Part shown: positions 7,004 through 14,646 of the stretch, piece after piece
Layout: the number at the start of each line of letters is the position of its first letter
Position numbering within the stretch: the first letter of the stretch is position 1
NCBI GenBank assembly: GCA_900769765.1
Contig: CAAGHW010000008.1
Span: forward strand, 1-24,987
Length of the DNA: 24,987 nucleotides
Source of the DNA: Bacteroidaceae bacterium
GTDB taxonomy: Bacteria; Bacteroidota; Bacteroidia; Bacteroidales; Bacteroidaceae
Reading direction: 5' to 3'
Program-made: the position numbers and the translations under genes
The notes under the pieces: generated by a model
Database searches by the model: none
What the model was told of the DNA's origin: nothing
Seen by the model: only the letters and a program-made list of their open reading frames with translations

Positions 7004-8787
7004 TGGATAAGGCAAAAGAAAATGGAATGCTTGAACGTTTCATTGTCTGGCGTGAAAAGCATATATCACAGAAACACTTCATTCTGATACTCAGTCTGAT
7101 AGTGGGAGTGCTGTCGGCTTTGGCCGCTTTTGCTCTTAAGCATCTGATACATTTCATCCAACATCTTCTTACCGGTGACTTCGATGCTCAGACATTCAAC
7201 GGTCTATATCTTGTCTATCCGGTTATAGGTATATTCATCACTGGCCTTTTTATCCGTAAGGTGGTGCGTGATGATATCAGTCATGGTGTGACGAAGGTGC
7301 TTTATGCCATATCCTGCCGTAAGGGTAGAATACGTTCCCATAACACATGGTCTTCTCTTATCGCCAGCGGTATAACTATCGGTTTCGGTGGTTCGGTGGG
7401 AGCCGAGTCGCCTATCGTAATGACCGGTTCTGCGATAGGTTCCAATCTCGGTCGTCTTTTCAAGATGGAGAAAAAGGTGATGATGCTTCTCATTGGCTGT
7501 GGTGCGGCAGGTGCCGTGTCGGGTATCTTCAAGGCTCCTATTGCCGGCCTTGTCTTTACCATCGAGGTATTGATGATTGACCTTACGATGTCTTCGCTGT
7601 TGCCTTTGCTTATCTCCAGCGTTACGGCTGCTACCTTGTCCTATCTTCTTATGGGTACCGAGGCTACATTCGAGTTCCATATGCAGGATGCTTTCGACCT
7701 TGCCCGCGTGCCTTATGTGATATTGCTCGGCGTAATATGCGGATTGGTTTCGCTGTACTTTACCCACGTTACAACCGCCATAGAAAAGCAATTCAAGAAA
7801 ATAGACAATCCTTACTATAAACTGCTGATAGGCGGTTCTATACTGAGTGTTCTTATCTTCCTCTTTCCTCCATTGTACGGTGAGGGATACGAGACTATCA
7901 ACCAGCTCATAAACGGCGATTCGCAGAATATAATTCTTGACAATTCCCTTTTTTACGGCCACGCAAAATATCTCCTGGTATATATGTTCTTCATTGTGCT
8001 GTTCAAGGCTTTTGCTTCTACTGTGACGAACTGTGCGGGCGGTTGTGGTGGTATATTCGCACCAAGCCTTTTCTTGGGTTGTATCTCGGGTTATCTGTTT
8101 GCTACCTTGTGCAATATGACAGAATGGGGCGTTCCTGTCTCTGACAAGAATTTTGCGCTTTTCGGTATGGCTGCCCTGATGTCTGGTGTCTTCCATGCTC
8201 CGCTTACGGGCGTGTTCCTTATTGCGGAGTTGACAGGCGGATATTCGCTCTTCCTGCCGTTGATGATTGTCTCGGTATGCTCTTATCTTACTGTCCGTGT
8301 ATTCGACAGCAATAATATCTATGCTATACGTCTTGCACAGCGCGGTGAGCTTATAACCCACCACAAAGACCAGGCTGTGCTTACAATTCTGAAAGTTGCC
8401 GATGTAATAGAGCGTGACTTCATGAAGATAACTCCCGATATGGAACTTGGTACCTTGACTTCGGTCGTGGCAAAGACAAGACGCAATATATTTCCTGTGG
8501 TAGATACGGGAAATCGCCTTGTGGGTATTCTTTATCTTGACGATATACGTCATATAATGTTCCGTCAGGAACTGTATCACCGTTATAATGTTGCGGTACT
8601 TATGCGTGGCGTTCCCGAAAGGCTGAGCATCGAAGAGCCTATGGAGAGCGTTATGCGTAAGTTTGAGGAGACCGGTGCCTGGAATTTGCCGGTAGAGGAT
8701 ATATCGGGCGAGTATATAGGCTTTATATCCAAGTCGGCAATATTCACCGCTTACAGAAAGACTTTGTTGGAATTTACATCTGATTGA
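7003..8787 (+). CDS. ClC-family chloride channel/transporter with C-terminal CBS pair
   Basis: 594 residues. The ClC membrane domain covers about 20-445, with GFGGSVGAESPIVMTGSAIGSNLGR (about 127-151, the GxEGP region in the form GAESP, gating Glu kept), FKAPIAGLVFTIEVLMID (about 176-193), and GGCGGIFAPSLFLG (about 347-360, the GxFxP motif). Two CBS domains follow (about 470-525 and 535-590) and probably sense nucleotides. The residue matching E203 of the E. coli Cl-/H+ exchanger is Val (IEV rather than IEE), as in ClC channels. The usual first motif GSGIP appears as SHGVT near residue 93. Start and stop overlap or abut the neighbouring genes, so it is translated within the same operon as the t6A enzyme and fmt. 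Confidence 0.92.
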   Translation: MDKAKENGMLERFIVWREKHISQKHFILILSLIVGVLSALAAFALKHLIHFIQHLLTGDFDAQTFNGLYLVYPVIGIFITGLFIRKVVRDDISHGVTKVLYAISCRKGRIRSHNTWSSLIASGITIGFGGSVGAESPIVMTGSAIGSNLGRLFKMEKKVMMLLIGCGAAGAVSGIFKAPIAGLVFTIEVLMIDLTMSSLLPLLISSVTAATLSYLLMGTEATFEFHMQDAFDLARVPYVILLGVICGLVSLYFTHVTTAIEKQFKKIDNPYYKLLIGGSILSVLIFLFPPLYGEGYETINQLINGDSQNIILDNSLFYGHAKYLLVYMFFIVLFKAFASTVTNCAGGCGGIFAPSLFLGCISGYLFATLCNMTEWGVPVSDKNFALFGMAALMSGVFHAPLTGVFLIAELTGGYSLFLPLMIVSVCSYLTVRVFDSNNIYAIRLAQRGELITHHKDQAVLTILKVADVIERDFMKITPDMELGTLTSVVAKTRRNIFPVVDTGNRLVGILYLDDIRHIMFRQELYHRYNVAVLMRGVPERLSIEEPMESVMRKFEETGAWNLPVEDISGEYIGFISKSAIFTAYRKTLLEFTSD

Positions 8788-8789
8788 TA

Positions 8790-9779
8790 ATGGAAAATTT
8801 GAGAATAGTATATTTGGGTACTCCTGACTTTGCAGTAGAGCCATTGCGCCGTCTTGTTGAAAAGCAAAAGGAGGACTCGGCTTGCGGATATGAAATCGTC
8901 GGCGTTGTCACTATGCCCGACAAGATGATAAACAAACGTGGCAATCAGCTTTTGATGAGTCCAGTGAAGCAGTATGCAGTGGAGCAGGGCTTGCCGGTGC
9001 TGCAGCCTGAGTCGTTGAAAGACGAGGCTTTCCTGAATGAGTTGCGTTCTTTGCGTGCCGATTTGCAGATTGTCGTTGCGTTCCGTATGTTGCCCGAGAG
9101 TGTCTGGAACATGCCGCGTCTTGGAACATTCAACCTGCACGCTTCGTTGTTGCCGCAGTATCGTGGTGCTGCACCTATAAATTGGGCTATAATCAACGGC
9201 GATAAAGAGACCGGAGTAACGACATTCTTCTTGAAACATGAGATTGATACTGGTGATGTGATATATCGTGATGTGGTTGCAATAGATGAAAATGACAATG
9301 CAGGTACATTACACGACAAACTGATGTTGCAGGGTGGCGAAACCGTCTTGCGTACTGTTGAGGCTATCGTTAATGGCGAGGCGAAGGCTGTTGCGCAGGA
9401 TACAATGTTTGCGACGGAACAGGAGCTGCGTCCTGCTCCCAAGATATTCCGTGATACTTGCAGAATCGATTGGAACAAGGATGTGGTTGCTGTGTATGAC
9501 TTTGTACGTGGCATGTCGCCTTATCCCGCTGCATGGCTCGAAGTTGCCGATGCCGAAGGTAAGACGGTTGCAATAAAGGTCTATGGTGTTGCGAAGGAGT
9601 TTGCCGAGCATGGCTTCGAGGCAGGAACATTGCTGACCGACAGCAAGTCGTATGCGAAAGTTGCTGTGAAAGGGGGGTATGTTGTATTGACCGATGTACA
9701 GCTTGCCGGAAAGAAGCGTATGCCTGTCGCTGACCTGTTGAGAGGATTCTCTTTGAAAGATATGGTTATATGTAAATAA
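8790..9779 (+). CDS. fmt: Methionyl-tRNA formyltransferase
   Basis: 329 residues. The N-terminal formyltransferase domain (about 1-195) has RIVYLGTPDFAVEPL, the signature LGTFNLHASLLPQYRGAAPINWAIINGD (111-138) containing the catalytic Asn115 and His117, and HEIDTGD (150-156) with the catalytic Asp. The C-terminal tRNA-binding domain (about 215-325) includes PYPAAWLE and ends with a short helix. The enzyme formylates Met-tRNAfMet using 10-formyl-tetrahydrofolate. I start at ATG 8790, three bases after the ClC stop; a TTG two codons earlier is in frame but less likely. The loop after TMPDK reads MINKRGNQLL where PAGRG is usual. It closes the prfC to fmt run. Confidence 0.96.
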   Translation: MENLRIVYLGTPDFAVEPLRRLVEKQKEDSACGYEIVGVVTMPDKMINKRGNQLLMSPVKQYAVEQGLPVLQPESLKDEAFLNELRSLRADLQIVVAFRMLPESVWNMPRLGTFNLHASLLPQYRGAAPINWAIINGDKETGVTTFFLKHEIDTGDVIYRDVVAIDENDNAGTLHDKLMLQGGETVLRTVEAIVNGEAKAVAQDTMFATEQELRPAPKIFRDTCRIDWNKDVVAVYDFVRGMSPYPAAWLEVADAEGKTVAIKVYGVAKEFAEHGFEAGTLLTDSKSYAKVAVKGGYVVLTDVQLAGKKRMPVADLLRGFSLKDMVICK

Positions 9780-9812
9780 AGGTTGTCGGGACAAGGTCCT
9801 AAGCAATACTCG

Positions 9813-9858
9813 TATAAAAGCAAAGAAGAATGGCATGCCATTCTTCTTTGCTTTTATA
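9813..9858. terminator. Perfect 46-nt palindrome, bidirectional terminator between convergent genes
   Basis: The 23-bp arms (9813-9835 and 9836-9858) match base for base around the centre GGCATGCC. Each strand reads an A-rich ascending arm and a T-rich descending arm (CTTTTAT at the end). It lies 33 nt after the fmt stop and directly against the TGA of the convergent DUF4270 gene, so it can end both transcripts. Confidence 0.85.
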
Positions 9859-11265
9859 TCAATCATTGAATTTTGTTGAAATGATTTCGATGGGAATCTT
9901 GTAACTGTCACCACCGCGGAGACGGATGCTCTTTATGTCGGTGTCGTGTGTTATCTTGACCACATATCCGTTAGAATCTTCAACGGTCTTGACAGGTATG
10001 AGCACTACTTTGTTCCAATCGGGGTTCTTCGATTCCCAATCGGGGTCGTTCTTTGTTCCTTCCATATATTCATCGTAGCATTTCCTTAACAGGTTAGCGA
10101 TGTTGCTGAACTTGTATTGGTTGTTGCTGCTGTTGAATGAGGTCAGGTATGACGATTCGCCGTCAGTAAGCTCATTCTTCAGGAAGAAACGGTTCATCTC
10201 GCTCTTTCTGACCATCAGTAAAGTTGCAGGCGGTGTATTGAAATTGCCTGTCTCTTCGTTGTATTTTGTAAAGAAAATCTTTGCGGTATTGTTTGTGGCA
10301 CCCTCTATTACTGCATCCATCACGGGGAGTGTTACTTCTGTGAATAGTCCGGCTGGAGTCTTTATGTATGTATGACTTGTCTCATCGACAAGTTTCTCGA
10401 GTCCTTTTGTGTCGAACTTGTTCGCTTGCAGAACCTCTTTTGTAGAGTAGAACGGTGCTGACAGTTCCTGGATAGAGTCCAACTTTCCGGTACTGCTTTT
10501 GATATAGCGTTTGAAGCCGACATCAAGGCGTGCACGGTATATCTTGATGACAGTGCCGTCTCCATGCGAGCATTTTACATAAATGCCCTTGAATATGTTG
10601 TTTATGAATGCTTCGGAATTTGCGAAATATGTTCTTCCTATGCTGTTGCCGTTGCTGTCCGTTTCATAGAATTTATCTATGAATCTGTTTCCTATGCTGT
10701 TGGGCAAGGGTATTTCTATATGTCTGGTATAATCACCGTTCAGGATTGTGTCGTGTTGGGTAAAGTCTATGACGTTGAATGTCTTTGTTGTCAAAGGCTC
10801 TTTTCCTTCTTCGTAGAAATCCTCAGGTGTTATGTCGGTGTAATATGGTTTTCCTTCGACAAGTGAATTGTCGAGTTCGTAGATTTCGCACTTCATGGCA
10901 TTCAGTGAGTCTCCGAAATATTCATTGAAGTAGAGACGCAATGTGGTGTATTGTGCGCAATCACCGATAACCTTCTCGGGGAATATGAAATCTTCGGAGC
11001 AGGCAAATTGTGTGATGAAGCTCGAATTGAATATTGTTCCCGACTCTTCATCGGTGTATTGTCCTAAATAAACATCGCTTGTATTGGCTAAAATCGAATT
11101 GTTCGCCATCAATGTCCTGCTTGTGGCATAACATGTATCGGTGCTTGTCTCTATAAGGTCTTTCCCGGGAACAATGGTGTTTCCGATATTCCCTGTACTG
11201 TCATCACATCCGGTGAAGATGAGCACGATGGCTGTCATTAATGAAAAAAATGATAATTTTTTCAT
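9859..11265 (-). CDS. DUF4270 family lipoprotein
   Basis: 468 residues. The N-terminus MKKLSFFSLMTAIVLIFTGC is a lipoprotein signal peptide with lipobox FTGC and lipidated Cys at residue 20; the next residues are DDS, compatible with outer-membrane or surface export. The rest looks beta-rich. Features matching my knowledge of the Bacteroidales DUF4270 family include the early segment on a Cys-less core of SDVYLGQYTDEESGTIFNSSFITQF and a C-terminal LIPVKTVEDSNGYVVKITHDTDIKSIRLRGG. The function is unknown. The frame is open to 11319, but ATG 11263-11265 is chosen because it starts the signal peptide exactly. It lies 93 nt downstream of the GT5-like gene on the same strand; no promoter box is evident, so read-through from that gene is likely. 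Confidence 0.85.
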   Translation of the reverse strand: MKKLSFFSLMTAIVLIFTGCDDSTGNIGNTIVPGKDLIETSTDTCYATSRTLMANNSILANTSDVYLGQYTDEESGTIFNSSFITQFACSEDFIFPEKVIGDCAQYTTLRLYFNEYFGDSLNAMKCEIYELDNSLVEGKPYYTDITPEDFYEEGKEPLTTKTFNVIDFTQHDTILNGDYTRHIEIPLPNSIGNRFIDKFYETDSNGNSIGRTYFANSEAFINNIFKGIYVKCSHGDGTVIKIYRARLDVGFKRYIKSSTGKLDSIQELSAPFYSTKEVLQANKFDTKGLEKLVDETSHTYIKTPAGLFTEVTLPVMDAVIEGATNNTAKIFFTKYNEETGNFNTPPATLLMVRKSEMNRFFLKNELTDGESSYLTSFNSSNNQYKFSNIANLLRKCYDEYMEGTKNDPDWESKNPDWNKVVLIPVKTVEDSNGYVVKITHDTDIKSIRLRGGDSYKIPIEIISTKFND

Positions 11266-11317
11266 GTGATTTTTATAAAAGATTTTATAATGGATGTTAA
11301 TCTTCCGGTCGTTTACC

Positions 11318-11352
11318 AATAAAGCAACTTCACATGGTGACGTTGCTTTATT
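11318..11352 (-). terminator. Hairpin between the GT5-like gene and the DUF4270 gene
   Basis: An 11-bp perfect stem (11318-11328 with 11342-11352) continues, after one mismatch, into a 4-bp inner stem with a 3-nt loop. It begins 7 nt past the GT5-like stop codon. The minus-strand 3' flank is only weakly T-rich, so it could be a leaky terminator or an mRNA-stabilising structure within the operon. Confidence 0.55.
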
Positions 11353-11358
11353 TTAATA

Positions 11359-12159
11359 TCACTCAAACAGTGAGTTATAGAATTCGTAACAGTTGTCTTT
11401 GGACTCTTCGGTCGGCAATATTGCTTTTCCTTGAGCTTTGGCATATTCTACCAATTCGGGTGAGACGTTGTCTCCGTTTATTATCACACCGTCGCAGTTC
11501 CTTATGGCCAACTTTGCAAGTTCGATATGTGTGACAGGTGCTGCCATACCGTCGAGAAGCTCTCTGTTCATATCTTTGCACAACAACTTGTTGATGAAAC
11601 CTTCGTCAAAAGGCTCGTTGAAACTGTCGTTGAAAAGGGAAATGACAATCTTAGAGTCGCGGAATGATGGCTCATCCTTGTACGCGCTTCTTATATATAA
11701 TGGTACCAATGACGACATCCATCCGCAGCAGTGGATTATTTCCGGACACCAACGCTGTTTCTTTACCGCTTCGATGACTCCTAAGTTGAAGAATATCGTG
11801 CGCTCATCATTGTCGCTGTATTCTTTACCGTTCTCGTCAGTTATCATCAGACGGTTGTGGAAATAATCCTCGTTCTCGATGAAATACACCTGCATTCTTG
11901 CCGACTGCAAAGATGCGACCTTGATTATTAGCGGGTGGTCGGTGTCATCAATGATAAGGTTCATTCCCGAAAGGCGTATAACCTCGTGGAGATTATTGCG
12001 TCTTGTATTTATATTTCCCCATAATGGAGTGAATGTTCTAATCTCCTTTACCTTGTCTTGGATAGTTTGGAGCAGCTCCTGACCGGCTGTTCCCATTGGT
12101 GATGCCGGAACAAACGGTGTAATTTCTTGCGTAATAAATAAAATCTTTTCTACTTTCAT
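11359..12159 (-). CDS. Lone GT5-type glycogen/starch synthase-like domain protein, probably without synthase activity
   Basis: 266 residues that align with only the N-terminal (GT5) half of glycogen/starch synthases: KVEKILFITQEITPFVP, EIRTFTPLWGNINTRRNNLHEVIRLSGMNL (39-68), HPLIIKVASLQSARMQVYFIENEDYF (75-100), ERTIFFNLGVIEAVKKQRWCPEIIHCCGWMSSLVPLYIR (119-157). Full synthases are about 480 residues or more; the C-terminal nucleotide-sugar domain is absent. The ADP-glucose motif KxGGL expected after the first strand is replaced by PASPMGTAG (18-26), and HxHDW by HCCGW (143-147). Similar short proteins labelled glycogen/starch synthase occur next to panC in other Bacteroidales, so this is a lineage family, not a recent decay. 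Activity is doubtful; a binding role is possible. The ATG at 12157-12159 is chosen; another in-frame ATG lies 15 nt upstream. Confidence 0.8.
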   Translation of the reverse strand: MKVEKILFITQEITPFVPASPMGTAGQELLQTIQDKVKEIRTFTPLWGNINTRRNNLHEVIRLSGMNLIIDDTDHPLIIKVASLQSARMQVYFIENEDYFHNRLMITDENGKEYSDNDERTIFFNLGVIEAVKKQRWCPEIIHCCGWMSSLVPLYIRSAYKDEPSFRDSKIVISLFNDSFNEPFDEGFINKLLCKDMNRELLDGMAAPVTHIELAKLAIRNCDGVIINGDNVSPELVEYAKAQGKAILPTEESKDNCYEFYNSLFE

Positions 12160-12193
12160 CTGTACATAATGCATGGATGTAGTCCACGCGTTG

Positions 12194-12225
12194 CAAAATT
12201 ACAAAAAAAATGCCAAATAGACAAA
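12194..12225 (-). promoter_or_regulatory. Promoter of the GT5-like gene
   Basis: On the minus strand TAATTTTG (12194-12201) matches the TAnnTTTG -7 box and TTTG (12222-12225) stands 20 nt upstream as the -33 element. It is one of the best-formed promoters in the window. Confidence 0.7.
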
Positions 12226-12372
12226 TTTGAGTCGTTTTTTAAGCCGGTTTATGACAAAATGAAAAAGTTTCACGAATATTAACATTGCCGATTCGGTTTT
12301 GTCCAATCTGTATTTATTTCCATTATATGGAATTTTTTAATTTATTTGTTTCGTTTTGTGCTTAATTGTTTG

Positions 12373-12380
12373 TTACTTTG
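12373..12380 (+). promoter_or_regulatory. Promoter -7 box for panC-panD
   Basis: TTACTTTG is a one-mismatch version of TAnnTTTG. TTTG copies at 12345-12348 and 12355-12358 are candidate -33 elements, neither at ideal spacing. The panC leader would be about 85 nt. Confidence 0.5.
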
Positions 12381-12468
12381 CATCCCGAAAACAAAACAGG
12401 TTGTTTGTGCCAGGGATGATGAGAATGTGAATACAGACAATCTCTTTGGGGAAATAAAAATATTTAAG

Positions 12469-13317
12469 ATGAAGGTTGTTGCTACAAAAGCAGAGCTTAA
12501 GGCTCTTCTTGATATATACAGGAAAGAGGGGAAAACGATTGCGCTTGTGCCTACAATGGGTGCTCTACACGAGGGGCATGCGTCGTTGGTGCGCCGTTCG
12601 GTGGCCGAGAATGACGTTACGGTAGTAAGTGTATTTGTCAACCCTACACAATTCAATGACAAGAATGATTTGCAGAACTATCCTCGTACTTTAGAAGCTG
12701 ACTGCAAGCTGCTTGATGGAGTGGGGGCTGATGTGGTATTTGCGCCTTCGGTTGAAGAGATGTATCCCGAAGAGGATAAAAGGACTTTCTCTTTTGCACC
12801 GCTTGATGAAGTTATGGAGGGTGCTTTCAGACCCGGACATTTCAATGGTGTCGCACAGATTGTAAGCAAACTCTTCTATGCCGTTGAACCGGACAGGGCT
12901 TACTTTGGCGAAAAGGATTTTCAGCAGTTGGCTATAATACGGGAAATGGTGCGACAGCTGAAGCTGGATGTCGAGATTGTCGGCTGTCCTATTGTGCGTG
13001 AGGCTGACGGTTTGGCTATGAGTAGCCGCAATACCTTGTTGTCTGATGATGAAAGGAGACGTGCCTTGACCATATCGCGCACTCTGTTTGAGAGTCTTGA
13101 ATATGCAAAGGCAAACTCGTTGTCCGAGACAAAAAAATATGTTGAGTATGCTATAGACAACACACTCGGTCTTCAATTGGAGTACTATCAGATTGTTGAT
13201 GGCAATACGTTGCAGGCGGTGTCCGAGTGGGGTGATAGCGATTATATCGTGGGTTGTATAGCCCTGTTCTGCGGAAAGGTGCGTTTGATTGATAATATTG
13301 TATATAAGAATAAATAA
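12469..13317 (+). CDS. panC: Pantothenate synthetase (pantoate-beta-alanine ligase)
   Basis: 282 residues, the normal PanC size. Motifs: PTMGALHEGH (28-37) with the HxGH nucleotidyl-transferase signature, VFVNPTQFN (56-64), RPGHFNGVAQIVSKLF (121-136), YFGEKDFQQLAIIREMV (145-161) and READGLAMSSRNTLLS (177-192). The enzyme joins pantoate and beta-alanine using ATP to give pantothenate, the precursor of CoA. The frame is open for 41 codons upstream, but that part is not conserved-looking and would include the promoter; ATG 12469 matches the usual MKVV(x)T start. panD begins 6 nt after the stop, so the beta-alanine supplier and its user are co-expressed. Confidence 0.97.
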   Translation: MKVVATKAELKALLDIYRKEGKTIALVPTMGALHEGHASLVRRSVAENDVTVVSVFVNPTQFNDKNDLQNYPRTLEADCKLLDGVGADVVFAPSVEEMYPEEDKRTFSFAPLDEVMEGAFRPGHFNGVAQIVSKLFYAVEPDRAYFGEKDFQQLAIIREMVRQLKLDVEIVGCPIVREADGLAMSSRNTLLSDDERRRALTISRTLFESLEYAKANSLSETKKYVEYAIDNTLGLQLEYYQIVDGNTLQAVSEWGDSDYIVGCIALFCGKVRLIDNIVYKNK

Positions 13318-13323
13318 TAAGAT

Positions 13324-13668
13324 ATGTTGTTGCAGGTATTAAAATCCAAGATTCACTGTGCTACAGTGACCGAAGCGAATCTTCAGTATATGGGTAGCAT
13401 AACCATAGATGAGGCGTTGTTGGAGGCTTCGGGTATGATTGAGGGTGAAATGGTGCATGTTGTTAACAACAGCAACGGTGAGCGTATCGTTACATATATT
13501 ATAAAAGGAGAACGTGGCTCGGGCGTGATATGCCTTAACGGTGCTGCGGCTCACAAATTCCAGCCCGGAGACGTGGTTATCATTATGGCCTATGCGATAA
13601 TGACACCCGAGGAGGCTCATTCTTTTGCACCTAAAGTCATCATTCCGGATAAGCATAACAGAATCTGA
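13324..13668 (+). CDS. panD: Aspartate 1-decarboxylase proenzyme
   Basis: 114 residues. The sequence MLLQVLKSKIHCATVTEANLQYMGSITID contains the self-cleavage site Gly24-Ser25, where Ser25 becomes the catalytic pyruvoyl group. ERGSGVICLNGAAAHKFQPGDVVIIMAYA (about 63-91) is the conserved second half that completes the double-psi barrel. The enzyme decarboxylates aspartate to beta-alanine, which PanC then uses. The length is close to that of the well-studied enzymes (about 115-130). It lies 6 nt after panC in the same operon; the CPBP gene starts 13 nt after its stop. Confidence 0.97.
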   Translation: MLLQVLKSKIHCATVTEANLQYMGSITIDEALLEASGMIEGEMVHVVNNSNGERIVTYIIKGERGSGVICLNGAAAHKFQPGDVVIIMAYAIMTPEEAHSFAPKVIIPDKHNRI

Positions 13669-13681
13669 TATTATATAAGTC

Positions 13682-14584
13682 GTGAAGAAAATAGAATTGC
13701 GCCGTATTATTATATTTTTGGCGTTTACATTTGTATTCACCTATGCGTGGACTATTTTCTTGATTTGGCCACGAGTGTTGGGAAAGGATGCAGCCGCTTT
13801 GACTCATGAAGAGACTGCTGTAAACGCACTGCTTACTGCGGCAATGATGTTTTTTCCGGCAGTGGGTGTTCTGCTCACGCGCCTTGTTACCCGTGAGGGA
13901 TTCAAAAATTCAATGTTGCGTCTTAACTTGCGCGGGAATGTAAGATACTATCTTGTTGCATGCTTTGCTCCTCTGGTGTTCTCTTTTCTGGGCGCAATGG
14001 CTTATTACATCTGTTTTCCCTCTGACTTCTCGCTTGCAGAGTTTCGTGAAGCGGACATGACCAAAATCGGCTTGATGCTTGTTGCGATAGTCCTTATGCT
14101 TCTTTCTCCATTTTTGAATTTTATTCCGGCTTTTGGAGAGGAGTGGGGCTGGCGTGGCTATTTGTTGCCTAAGGTTGCAGGGCGTATGAAATTCTTGCCT
14201 GCAACATTGCTGACCGGCTTTATATGGGGTATATGGCATGCACCAATCGTTGTCGCAGGACACAATTATGGTTTCGGCTATTCAGGTTATCCTTGGCTTG
14301 GTATAGTTGCAATGTGTATATTCTGCATTGTTGCGGGCATATTGCTCTCTTATCTTACCTTGCGCACCAAGAGCTGTCTGCCTGCGGCACTGGCTCACGG
14401 AGCCATTAACGGCACCGCTGCATTGGGAATGCTCTTCTACAATTATCCCGCTTATCTTGAGAGTTCCTCTCTTGAACTTGTGAATCGTTTTGTCGGTCCT
14501 ATGCCAACAGGTATTATTGGTGCAATTGCCTATATTGCGGTGGCTGTTTGGATAGTGATAAAAGTTTGTAAAGAAAAGAACTGA
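13682..14584 (+). CDS. CPBP-family intramembrane metalloprotease (CAAX protease/bacteriocin-processing group)
   Basis: 300 residues with about eight hydrophobic segments. The four family motifs are present: FGEEWGWRGYLLP (151-163, Glu153-Glu154 and Arg158), FIWGIWHAPI (180-189, His186) and LAHGAINGTAAL (237-248, His239 and Asn243). These form the presumed active site of Rce1-like membrane proteases. Substrates in Bacteroidota are not known; some relatives in other phyla confer bacteriocin immunity. The start is GTG at 13682, followed by KKIELRR and a membrane segment; no ATG is better placed. The gene follows panD by 13 nt, so it is probably carried on the panCD transcript, although a metabolic link is not evident. 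A hairpin with a T-run ends the unit. Confidence 0.87.
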   Translation: MKKIELRRIIIFLAFTFVFTYAWTIFLIWPRVLGKDAAALTHEETAVNALLTAAMMFFPAVGVLLTRLVTREGFKNSMLRLNLRGNVRYYLVACFAPLVFSFLGAMAYYICFPSDFSLAEFREADMTKIGLMLVAIVLMLLSPFLNFIPAFGEEWGWRGYLLPKVAGRMKFLPATLLTGFIWGIWHAPIVVAGHNYGFGYSGYPWLGIVAMCIFCIVAGILLSYLTLRTKSCLPAALAHGAINGTAALGMLFYNYPAYLESSSLELVNRFVGPMPTGIIGAIAYIAVAVWIVIKVCKEKN

Positions 14585-14609
14585 AAAAGCGAAATTGTCA
14601 TATATGAAT

Positions 14610-14646
14610 ATGGTAGCTAAAGTTGTTTTAGCTACCATGTTTTTTT
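14610..14646 (+). terminator. Rho-independent terminator after the CPBP gene
   Basis: A 12-bp perfect stem (14610-14621 with 14627-14638) closes a 5-nt loop; G and a run of seven T follow (14639-14646). It separates the CPBP gene from the convergent TamB-like gene and may work weakly in the other direction. Confidence 0.85.

Larger units (their letters stand above)
12160..12468. other. Divergent intergenic region between the GT5-like gene and panC
   Basis: About 309 bp without a gene I can support. It holds a minus-strand promoter (12194-12225) and a plus-strand -7 box (12373-12380). A small inverted repeat, TTCCAT-TAT-ATGGAA (12318-12332), is followed by six T and could be an operator or chance A/T-rich symmetry. 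The frame leading into panC is open from 12346, but that extension is not PanC-like. Confidence 0.5.

Noticed and set aside
7204..8844. 546-codon open frame on the minus strand opposite the ClC gene
   Set aside because: It is exactly antisense to a clear ClC-CBS gene, is rich in His, Arg, Gln and Tyr without any motif or hydrophobic pattern, and runs across the ClC/fmt junction. Long antisense frames arise from codon bias in the real gene.
12318..12338. Small inverted repeat with T-run upstream of panC, considered as a terminator or riboswitch expression platform
   Set aside because: The stem is 6 bp of mostly A/T pairs, no gene precedes it on that strand, and no riboswitch core is recognisable nearby.
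12346..12468. Upstream in-frame extension of panC by 41 codons
   Set aside because: The added residues are not PanC-like, would include the -7 box, and the ATG at 12469 gives the normal PanC start.
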